A program made the position numbers and the translations under genes. From CAVDWX01 sp963612735 (GTDB taxonomy: Bacteria; Bacillota_I; Bacilli_A; RFN20; CAG-826): a stretch of DNA of 7,360 bases. This document shows, piece by piece, positions 1-5,701 of this stretch (its first letter is position 1; every line of letters begins with the position of its first letter). The notes beneath the pieces were generated by a model, which saw only the letters and a program-made list of their open reading frames with translations, was not told where the DNA came from and ran no database searches. Location: assembly GCA_963612735.1 (NCBI GenBank), contig CAVDWX010000020.1, positions 1 through 7,360 on the forward strand, given 5' to 3'.

Positions 1-62
1 AGTTTCAAAAATTGAAAATTCTCGATTTTCGACCCCATAAAAATTGGGAGCTTAAATGATTA

Positions 63-117
63 ATAAAAATACCTCTATAATAATGTTGTTACGACATACT
101 ATAAGAGGTATTTTTAT
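63..117. terminator. Long imperfect hairpin, probable bidirectional terminator
   Basis: Bases 63-76 pair with 104-117 as a perfect 14-bp stem whose core is ATACCTCT/AGAGGTAT flanked by A and T runs. After an asymmetric internal loop, an apical stem forms between 83-88 and 92-97 with one G-T wobble. An A-run before and a T-run after the GC-containing core, on both strands, is the usual look of an intrinsic terminator that works in either direction. It probably ends a gene lying left of the window. The right arm also contains AGAGG, so it could instead hide a ribosome-binding site for a small frame at 119-256. A remnant of a palindromic repeat element is another option. Confidence 0.45.
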
Positions 118-423
118 CATGACTGACACAATTATTTTAACATCTATTGGAATAAATATCGCTGAATATTTAGATAATTATGAAGTTCTTGATAGATCCT
201 GCTCTATTATTTCCATAAAAGTAAAACATAAGATGGAGAGCCTGATTCACGAATAATCAAAGCAAATATATAAACCGTCAAGAGGATGTAATTTATTTTT
301 TTATAAGTTTTGTCTTTTTAAGAAAAAAAATAGTGTCAATCTAAAACATAGATGAATAGTATATTTTTTTACAATATCGCTTGCACTTAATTAAAATTTT
401 CTCTTAATTTTTACTTTTAAAAA

Positions 424-440
424 TGGCATAATAATAAAGG
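424..440 (+). promoter_or_regulatory. Candidate extended -10 and ribosome-binding site of carD
   Basis: TGGCATAAT at 424-432 matches an extended -10 element (TG, one base, then a five-of-six -10 hexamer). No good -35 hexamer stands about 17 bases upstream, as is common for extended -10 promoters. AAAGG at 436-440 lies 9 bases before the ATG at 450 and is a plausible ribosome-binding site. If this -10 is used, the transcript would start near 439 and have a leader of only about 11 bases, which would clip the AAAGG. An alternative is an upstream start driven by TTGCAC at 381-386 with a weak -10 near 404-410. Confidence 0.3.
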
Positions 441-449
441 TAAGAATTT

Positions 450-935
450 ATGTTTCAAATCAATGATAAAGTTATTCACTGCCGGGAAGGATTGTCCGTC
501 ATCTCTAATCAAGTAGAGATTAATGGTAAGAAATATTTTTTGGTTTACGCTGTTGGAGGAAATGGTGAATCTATTTATGTTCCATTAGAGACTGCAACTT
601 CAATCATTAGAAGTATTATGACTCCTACTAAAGCTGATGAAGTAGTGGACTTTATGAAAACTGTTAAACCTGAATTTATTACAAATACTAAACAAAGAAG
701 AGATGCTTATAAGCGCCGCTTAGGTAGTGGCAATGTCTTAGATTTAGCTTATTTAGCGAGACAATTGTTTTTATTCCACTATTTAAATGAACATGGAACC
801 TTGGTTAAGTTAGGACCCACCGATATTGAGATGTTAGAATATGCTTCTAAAGTTTTATATGACGAATTTGCTCTTTCTTACAATATAGCAAGAGATGAAA
901 TAATGGAGATTATTGAATCTCGTATTGAATCATAA
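450..935 (+). CDS. carD: CarD/CdnL-family transcriptional regulator
   Basis: The 161-residue product matches the CarD/CdnL family in length and layout. Members bind the beta subunit of RNA polymerase and stabilise the open promoter complex, often at rRNA and housekeeping promoters. Residues 1-55 form the Tudor-like polymerase-interacting domain shared with the repair coupling factor Mfd (pattern from F-x-I-x-D-K-V-I-H through the V-P-L-E strand at 44-47). Residues 60-160 are the helical DNA-binding domain, with the R-R-x-x-Y-K...L-x-S-G-N-V segment at 83-96 lining up with the equivalent segment of mycobacterial CarD. In that alignment, done by eye, the tryptophan that wedges into the promoter minor groove in mycobacteria is replaced by threonine (T80). 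The ATG at 450 is preceded by AAAGG with 9-base spacing. The stop abuts the stop of the convergent gene with no spacer. Confidence 0.88.
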   Translation: MFQINDKVIHCREGLSVISNQVEINGKKYFLVYAVGGNGESIYVPLETATSIIRSIMTPTKADEVVDFMKTVKPEFITNTKQRRDAYKRRLGSGNVLDLAYLARQLFLFHYLNEHGTLVKLGPTDIEMLEYASKVLYDEFALSYNIARDEIMEIIESRIES

Positions 936-2051
936 TTACTTTTTTAAGATTTTTAATAAATCTTTTGGACAATCAATTAGAGGAACAACGTCCTCTATTT
1001 TTATTAGTTGATCTCTATTTCGATATCCATAAGTAACTAGGATTGGTTTTACCTTTGCGTTTTTCGCAGTTTGATAATCGACCTCTGTATCTCCTATATA
1101 GATGATCTTTCTCCTCTTCAATTTTAATTTCTTAATGACATAGTTTACCATGTCAGGAGCGGGCTTCTTTTTAAAATTAGGCCCTTCCCCAAGAACATAA
1201 TCAAATATATTTGGATAAAAAGTGTTGATGATATCTTGAGCGATATCATTGACTTTGTTAGTAACTACTGAAAGACGATAACCTCGCTCTTTTAATTTTA
1301 TAAGTGTTTCTTTCATATAAGGAAAAGGTTTAGTGTATACGCTATAGTGTGTCATATAATATTGTTTGAACGTTTCAAGACATTTTTGATAATTTGGGTT
1401 TGATTCATTGTCTGGAATAGAGCGAGCTATTAATTTAGCAACGCCATTACCGATATCATTGCGAGTTTGTGTCATACTTCTTAAAGGATAATTGTATTGT
1501 TTCATCGTATAATTCACTGCTTCATTTAAATCTTTTAAAGTATCGAGTAAAGTTCCATCTAAATCAAAAATGAGAACTGATTTATTTTTTGCTAACAGTT
1601 CCACGAATGTTACTTTCTTATCGATGAACATCACGATTTGACCTTCTTTAGATCTTGGATAGTGAAGTAAAGTTATTGGCCACATATGATTGACTATGAT
1701 ATCTTTTTCTATCTTATTTAAGTCAAATTCCTTACATGCATTTTTAAAAGCAATGAGCGGGTGATTTCTTAAATGGTTTTTCTTTTTGTCTTTTTCCATT
1801 CGCCAATCATATAGATATAAGTCATGCAGCATACTGCCTCTTATCAAAGAATAATAATCGATATCTAGCTTTTTATTTAGAGCATATTTTAAAGCGTATT
1901 CAGTTACTAAACAGGAATGACGATAAGTATTACTAGAGCGATGCTGTTTGACATTAGCCATCTTCAAAAGTAAGGCATTTTTTCTAAATTCCTTGTAAAA
2001 GTTATATATTTTATCTATTTCTTCTTTGCTTATAACTCTTTTTTTACTCAT
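936..2051 (-). CDS. HD-domain hydrolase fused to HAD phosphatase
   Basis: This 371-residue protein joins two hydrolase domains. The N-terminal part (about 1-151) belongs to a firmicute HD-domain family recognisable by HD-L-Y-L-Y-D-W and H-M-W-P. Putative metal ligands are H45, H76-D77, H97, H122 and D144, a spacing that resembles two-metal HD enzymes such as YqeK. The C-terminal part (about 159-371) is a HAD phosphatase of the phosphoglycolate phosphatase-like type. It has nucleophile D163 and D165 in D-x-D-G-T, T264 in T-N-K, K296, and D321/D325 in G-D-T-x-x-D, with a helical cap between the first two motifs. Only about seven residues separate the domains. All catalytic residues seem intact, so both halves could be active; substrates are unknown. 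I chose the ATG at 2051, which overlaps the end of the Sir2 gene by 8 bases (ATGAGTAA), implying translational coupling. A TTG seven codons upstream (2072) is the alternative. Confidence 0.8.
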   Translation of the reverse strand: MSKKRVISKEEIDKIYNFYKEFRKNALLLKMANVKQHRSSNTYRHSCLVTEYALKYALNKKLDIDYYSLIRGSMLHDLYLYDWRMEKDKKKNHLRNHPLIAFKNACKEFDLNKIEKDIIVNHMWPITLLHYPRSKEGQIVMFIDKKVTFVELLAKNKSVLIFDLDGTLLDTLKDLNEAVNYTMKQYNYPLRSMTQTRNDIGNGVAKLIARSIPDNESNPNYQKCLETFKQYYMTHYSVYTKPFPYMKETLIKLKERGYRLSVVTNKVNDIAQDIINTFYPNIFDYVLGEGPNFKKKPAPDMVNYVIKKLKLKRRKIIYIGDTEVDYQTAKNAKVKPILVTYGYRNRDQLIKIEDVVPLIDCPKDLLKILKK

Positions 2052-2769
2052 GTAGCTTTTTGATAACCTCAATAATGTCTTCTTTGAAAAAGAGGCTTGT
2101 ATTTAAGTTTAATGCCGTTTCATTTTTATTAATTAAGATTAAATGTTTCCCTTTAAAATAACGAACAAAACCCGCGGCGGGATAAACGACAAGGGAAGTT
2201 CCGATGATAATTAAAACATCAGCGTTAGATATCGATTCAAGAGCCTCTTCTATATCAAATTCATTTAATTGCTCTTCGTATAAGACAACTTCCGGTTTTA
2301 TTAAACCATGACATTTTTTACAGTAAGGAACATTATCAATTTTTAATATTTCTTCTAATGAATATTCTTTCTGACATCTTAGACATTTGTTTTTATGAAC
2401 AGTGCCATGCAGTTCGATTACTTTTGTTGAACCCGCGAATTGATGAAGGCCATCGATGTTTTGAGTGATAACAGTAACATCATGATCTTTTTCTAAACTA
2501 GCAATATAAAGGTGAGCTAAGTTTGGCTTAGCCTTTGGGAATATCATTTTACTTCGATAAAATTTATAAAATAAATCAGGATTATTCATAAAGAAATGAT
2601 GCGAGATTATTTCTTCTGGCTTATAACCTTGATAGTCTTTATCGTTATATAAACCATTTTCGCTCCTAAAATCTGGAATGCCAGAAGGAACCGAGATACC
2701 AGCACCAGTAAAAAAGACTATTTTTGTGTTCTCTTTTATAATTTGTTTCAATTCTTCATAATTATCCAT
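2044..2769 (-). CDS. cobB: Sir2-family NAD-dependent protein deacylase (sirtuin)
   Basis: Sirtuins remove acyl groups from lysine using NAD, releasing nicotinamide and O-acyl-ADP-ribose in the cytoplasm. All family signatures are present. With the ATG at 2769 as residue 1, these are G-A-G-I-S at 22-26 and P-D-F-R-S near 32-36 (NAD binding), Q-N-I-D at 103-106, catalytic H121 in E-L-H-G, four zinc cysteines C129/C132/C150/C153, and G-T-S-L-V-V-Y-P-A near 190-198. The 241-residue length is normal for bacterial sirtuins. An in-frame TTG at 2787 would add six residues. I prefer the ATG because the family usually begins about 20 residues before the G-A-G motif. AAGGG lies just upstream, but is closer to the ATG than usual. 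The gene is first in a two-gene minus-strand operon with the HD-HAD fusion. Acyl specificity cannot be read from the sequence. Confidence 0.92.
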   Translation of the reverse strand: MDNYEELKQIIKENTKIVFFTGAGISVPSGIPDFRSENGLYNDKDYQGYKPEEIISHHFFMNNPDLFYKFYRSKMIFPKAKPNLAHLYIASLEKDHDVTVITQNIDGLHQFAGSTKVIELHGTVHKNKCLRCQKEYSLEEILKIDNVPYCKKCHGLIKPEVVLYEEQLNEFDIEEALESISNADVLIIIGTSLVVYPAAGFVRYFKGKHLILINKNETALNLNTSLFFKEDIIEVIKKLHE

Positions 2770-2793
2770 GCCCTTATTGTAATACAAAGCATA

Positions 2794-2799
2794 ATTCTA
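2794..2799 (-). promoter_or_regulatory. Candidate -10 box of the sir2 operon
   Basis: Read on the minus strand, TAGAAT at 2799-2794 matches five of six -10 consensus positions. It would place the transcript start near 2787, giving a leader of about 18 bases before the ATG at 2769. No clear -35 hexamer is visible at the expected distance, and nearby A/T-rich alternatives exist, so this is a weak call. Confidence 0.25.
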
Positions 2800-2855
2800 T
2801 TCATTATGAAGTCATTTAAAATTTTCATAATAATTTTTAATGTTTAAAGATTTTG

Positions 2856-2873
2856 AAACTATATCTATAGTTT
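2856..2873. repeat. 18-bp perfect dyad, candidate operator
   Basis: AAACTATATCTATAGTTT is a perfect inverted repeat: two 8-base arms around a 2-base centre. The loop is too short for the full palindrome to form an RNA hairpin, which fits a site for a dimeric DNA-binding protein better than a terminator. It sits in the spacer between the divergent sir2 operon and the membrane protein gene, about 45 bases upstream of the plus-strand -10 box and about 57 bases from the proposed minus-strand -10. No regulator gene for it is visible here. In such AT-rich DNA an 18-bp palindrome is unusual but could arise by chance. Confidence 0.35.
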
Positions 2874-2917
2874 AGTTAACAAATAAAACATAAAAGTTAG
2901 ATATTATCGATAAATAT

Positions 2918-2923
2918 TATAAT
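2918..2923 (+). promoter_or_regulatory. Consensus -10 box of the ligase-like gene
   Basis: TATAAT at 2918-2923 is a perfect -10 hexamer on the strand of the following gene. It would start transcription near 2930, about 25 bases before the TTG start at 2955. The -35 region (about 2894-2900) does not match consensus, so the promoter may need an activator or rely mainly on the -10. GTGAT near 2940-2944 could pair with the very 3' end of 16S rRNA as an unusual ribosome-binding site. Confidence 0.4.
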
Positions 2924-2954
2924 CTTCATGGATGTTAAAGTGATATATAAATAG

Positions 2955-5120
2955 TTGATAAACGATTTTTTATTAGTATTCCTTTATAAGGAATTTAGAC
3001 TTTTTTTAATTTTTATATTATTATGTCTTATCGTGGGAAGAGCAAAGTTTGTACTTAGCAATGTAATATTCTGGGCCATCGTGTTCGTCAATTGTGTCAT
3101 TGTTGAAAATGTTGCTGTTTTGACAAAGGCTCCAAATGTTGGCTTTGATGATGCGTCTTTTATTTTGCTTTTCATTATGATGGGAGTGTTGTTATTCACT
3201 TATTATTTTTTAGAGCGCAAATACAATAGAGTCAAGATTGATTGGGTCTTACTTACTTGTCTTATTATTTTATTTTTATCTACTTTGATCATCATTTGGT
3301 GGCTACCAAATAAAGAAACATTTGTTAATGAACAAACTAACTATAGCATTACAGTTTTTTATTCCACTCGTGATCGTCTTATTGCGAGCGTGGAGATATT
3401 TATTACTTGTGCGGTTATTTATTCCACTTATTTCTTCTTTTTGAAAAATCGTTATTCATCCAAAAAGAATCATATATTTGCCATGTTAATGATGATTTTT
3501 TCTCTTGTCGCAGTGGGCATTTCTTTTATTACTGATTTTGATTTTTATGTCAATTTATTTAATCCACATAAAGTTGCTTCGGGAGGTATATCATCTATTT
3601 GGCCTACGAAAAATTATTATGGATTAATTCTCTTTACTGGCATCTTATCTTGTTTTGTTCTTTCTTATAATCGAAGAAGAATTATTTATAACATCATTAT
3701 TCTTTTCTTATTTCTTATGATGATATTTTCGATGTGTTCAACAACGCTCATCATCTCTTGCGTTGCTGTTCCTGCGTATTTTATTGGTGATATTGTAAGA
3801 AGTTTTAGATTCAAATTTAAACAAGCCGTTCTTGAAATTTTCTTTTTAGTGGCTTTTATTATAGTCTTTTTTATCTTCTTCTTTGTCGGCACGATGTCAG
3901 AGCAACCTAATATCTTTAAGAATATTGGTTCCATCTTTTTAAAAGCGATATTAGAGAAAGATTATGATACTTTTTCTTCTCGTAAGAGTATTTGGAAATT
4001 CACCATTGAATTTGTTTCTAAAGATACATTAACTCTTTTATTTGGAAGAGGCGGCCATTACATTGGCCATAAAACTTATGTTGCCTATTTTTTAATGAAA
4101 GGTAATGGATATCATTATTTTGAAACATCACACAATGGTTATATACAAATATTTTTATTTCACGGCTTAGTGGGCTTTTCCTTGATGACTTTATTATATT
4201 TATATCTATTTTATTCATTAATACGCCTATTATTTAAAAAACAATTTGCCTTTGTTTTTACTTATACCTTATGCGTTATAAGCTTCATGGTATTTTCCAT
4301 GATGGAATCAATAACCTTTTTAAGAACTAATATGCTTGGGATGGTCATTACTATTTTGTTCTTTCTTCCTCCAATTGGCGCTTATAAACATACTATTAGT
4401 TATCGAAGGAAGCTAAATGAAGAAGTAAAAATTAAATATGTCGATCCCAGCATGATGAATAATCACAAATTAACACAAGCTATTTCTTTTGTTATCTTCT
4501 CACTTTTATTTACTGTTTCAGGAGCGTTTATTAGCGATATTATTTATACTGATACGTTCTTGTCTCACCTCCTTTTAAATATTATTATCGGATTAGGCTT
4601 CTCATTTCTCTTTGTTCCTTATTTAGTCACGTTATGGCATAAAAACACTAATCAAGTGAAATTTGTTTTACGTGTTGTTTTTCATTCGCTGATCTTTATT
4701 GGATTAACTATTACAAGCATTGTCCTTCCTTTATTTAATGAATCGCTTTTCGACATGAAATTGTATTTAGCCCCAACCGTGATGGGTGGATATATCCTTA
4801 TTAACTTCATCTTTTATTTCTTTTATAAAAAAGGAACCATTAAAGATTGGTTTAAAGATACTTTTATCGGTAATATAAAGATTTGTTATTTCACCCTTCC
4901 AATTTATGTGATTATTTATGCCGCCACTATTGCTCTATTCAATCACTTCTTTGTGCTTAATTATTGCCATCTTCTCGTTTTAGGCGTATTTGGCTTAGTT
5001 TTGTATTACTGTCTTAATTTCATTATCCCATCTCGAAGCATGTGTGAACTGATGGATTATTACAATAATCGAAGTTTCAAACGTTATAAACGACTCGTTA
5101 TTTCTACTTTCCCATTATAA
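2955..5120 (+). CDS. O-antigen ligase/Wzy-like polymerase membrane protein
   Basis: This 721-residue protein consists mostly of hydrophobic helices and must sit in the cytoplasmic membrane. The central part (about 215-425) is an O-antigen ligase/Wzy domain. It carries the N-Y-Y-G segment at 220-223, R343-x-x-x-W347, F-G-R-G at 363-366, and H393-N394, then nine residues, then G-L-V-G. The last element fits the H-[NSQ]-x9-G-x-x-[GTY] signature of WaaL-type ligases exactly. Relatives polymerise or transfer undecaprenyl-linked glycans; in a Gram-positive cell this would be capsule, exopolysaccharide, a teichuronic-type polymer or protein glycosylation. Residues about 507-700 add several more membrane helices beyond the usual domain and end in a basic cytoplasmic tail; I cannot assign this part. 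The start is a TTG right after an in-frame TAG, and no in-frame ATG exists for about 70 codons. No glycosyltransferase is adjacent. Confidence 0.78.
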   Translation: MINDFLLVFLYKEFRLFLIFILLCLIVGRAKFVLSNVIFWAIVFVNCVIVENVAVLTKAPNVGFDDASFILLFIMMGVLLFTYYFLERKYNRVKIDWVLLTCLIILFLSTLIIIWWLPNKETFVNEQTNYSITVFYSTRDRLIASVEIFITCAVIYSTYFFFLKNRYSSKKNHIFAMLMMIFSLVAVGISFITDFDFYVNLFNPHKVASGGISSIWPTKNYYGLILFTGILSCFVLSYNRRRIIYNIIILFLFLMMIFSMCSTTLIISCVAVPAYFIGDIVRSFRFKFKQAVLEIFFLVAFIIVFFIFFFVGTMSEQPNIFKNIGSIFLKAILEKDYDTFSSRKSIWKFTIEFVSKDTLTLLFGRGGHYIGHKTYVAYFLMKGNGYHYFETSHNGYIQIFLFHGLVGFSLMTLLYLYLFYSLIRLLFKKQFAFVFTYTLCVISFMVFSMMESITFLRTNMLGMVITILFFLPPIGAYKHTISYRRKLNEEVKIKYVDPSMMNNHKLTQAISFVIFSLLFTVSGAFISDIIYTDTFLSHLLLNIIIGLGFSFLFVPYLVTLWHKNTNQVKFVLRVVFHSLIFIGLTITSIVLPLFNESLFDMKLYLAPTVMGGYILINFIFYFFYKKGTIKDWFKDTFIGNIKICYFTLPIYVIIYAATIALFNHFFVLNYCHLLVLGVFGLVLYYCLNFIIPSRSMCELMDYYNNRSFKRYKRLVISTFPL

Positions 5121-5150
5121 AAAATCCCCAGGGGACAATGGGGATGTTTT
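5120..5150 (+). terminator. Intrinsic terminator after the ligase-like gene
   Basis: ATCCCCA at 5124-5130 pairs with TGGGGAT at 5139-5145 around an 8-base loop, preceded by A5 and followed by G and a short T-run (5147-5150). It starts right at the stop codon of the membrane protein gene and separates it from the smpB operon. The T-run is short, so some read-through is possible. A second small stem (5154-5158 with 5167-5171, AAGCG/CGCTT, 8-base loop) follows and may assist. Confidence 0.7.
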
Positions 5151-5226
5151 CAAAAGCGTTTTACCGCGCTTGTATTATTTATCTTTAAAATATTATTTTT
5201 ATTGGTCATTTTATTAATTTATTTTA

Positions 5227-5235
5227 TGGTAATAT
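5227..5235 (+). promoter_or_regulatory. Candidate extended -10 promoter of smpB operon
   Basis: TGGTAATAT at 5227-5235 resembles an extended -10 element. It would start transcripts near 5242, only a few bases before the smpB ATG at 5246, giving a nearly leaderless mRNA. No ribosome-binding sequence precedes that ATG, which agrees with this reading. TTGGTC at 5202-5207 could serve as a weak -35 with TATGGT (5225-5230) as an alternative -10. The spacer 5151-5226 is otherwise featureless A/T-rich DNA. Confidence 0.35.
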
Positions 5236-5245
5236 ATTTTTCGTT

Positions 5246-5701
5246 ATGGAAAAGAAAACGCTAGGCATAAAAATTATCTCAACGAACAAGAAAGCGCACT
5301 TTAATTATTTCTTAAGTGAATTTTTGGAATGCGGTATTGCTTTAAAAGGAACTGAAATTAAATCATTAAGAAATCATGGATGTTCAATTGTTGATTCCTA
5401 TATTGTGATAAGGAATAATGAAGCGGAGATAATTAATATGCATATCAATCCCTATGAGAAGGGAAATATCTTTAATCACGATCCACTTCGAACTAGAAAA
5501 CTACTCCTACATAAGAAAGAAATTCGTTGGTTTAGTGAAAAAACAAAATCAGGTGGATATACCATTATTCCTACACGCGTGTATTTTAAAAAAGGAAAGG
5601 TAAAAGTGGAAATTGCCTTAGCTAAAGGTAAGAAGCTTTATGATAAACGTGAAACCATTAAAAAAAGAGATTTAGCACGTGAGATTGAAAGAGGAGATTA
5701 A
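5246..5701 (+). CDS. smpB: SsrA-binding protein SmpB
   Basis: SmpB binds tmRNA (SsrA) and brings it to stalled ribosomes for trans-translation, which rescues the ribosome and tags the unfinished protein for degradation. The 151-residue length and the motif order are typical: N-K-K-A-H-F-N-Y near 14-21, the G-I-A-L-x-G-T-E-I-K-S-L-R segment at about 30-42, N-P-Y-E-K-G-N followed by P-x-R-x-R-K-L-L-L-H, and P-T-R-V-Y-F-K-K-G-K-V-K-V-E-I-A-L-A-K-G-K-K near 110-131. These build the oligonucleotide-binding barrel. The basic tail K-L-Y-D-K-R-E-T-I-K-K-R-D, which enters the mRNA channel, is intact. The ATG at 5246 lacks a ribosome-binding site and an ATG at 5226 is out of frame. It is the first gene of an operon with folC. 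The tmRNA gene is not in this window. Confidence 0.97.
   Translation: MEKKTLGIKIISTNKKAHFNYFLSEFLECGIALKGTEIKSLRNHGCSIVDSYIVIRNNEAEIINMHINPYEKGNIFNHDPLRTRKLLLHKKEIRWFSEKTKSGGYTIIPTRVYFKKGKVKVEIALAKGKKLYDKRETIKKRDLAREIERGD
5692..5696 (+). promoter_or_regulatory. Ribosome-binding site of folC
   Basis: AGGAG lies 5 bases before the folC ATG, inside the last codons of smpB. It is the clearest Shine-Dalgarno sequence in the window and fixes the folC start at 5702, directly after the smpB stop codon. Confidence 0.8.

Larger units (their letters stand above)
1..449. other. Gene-poor AT-rich region upstream of carD
   Basis: No convincing coding sequence was found here. The first 60 bases contain two short open frames entering from the left edge on the plus strand (stops at 38-40 and 57-59). 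There is also a 12-codon minus-strand frame starting at an ATG at 38-36. All are too short to assign. A long imperfect hairpin lies at 63-117. A 45-codon frame follows at 119-256, preceded by an AGAGG that sits inside the right arm of the hairpin; its protein has no recognisable motif. From 257 to 423 the sequence is A/T runs with no structure that I can interpret. The carD promoter and ribosome-binding site occupy roughly 424-449. Confidence 0.5.

Noticed and set aside
1..59. Short open frames touching the left edge, including a minus-strand ATG at 38-36
   Set aside because: At most 19 codons are visible on either strand, with no motif; strand and frame cannot be decided.
56..256. 66-codon frame starting before the hairpin
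   Set aside because: Its first 22 codons are made by the hairpin itself, no ribosome-binding site precedes the ATG at 56, and the product resembles nothing known. A shorter version from 119 is noted as a weak finding only.
946..964. AAGATTT/AAATCTT hairpin just after the carD stop
   Set aside because: Its 7-bp stem has a single G-C pair and coincides with codons for the lysine/leucine-rich end of the HD-HAD protein; too weak to call a terminator.
2984..4218. Minus-strand open frames opposite the membrane protein gene (2984-3199, 3686-3934, 4018-4218)
   Set aside because: They lie wholly inside a well-supported gene, have no ribosome-binding sites, and are rich in lysine and isoleucine as expected from the reverse of a hydrophobic AT-rich coding region.
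5151..5245. Possible folate riboswitch or tmRNA gene upstream of smpB
   Set aside because: Only about 95 bases are available, with one small hairpin; no conserved riboswitch core, no tRNA-like ends and no tag-peptide frame are visible.
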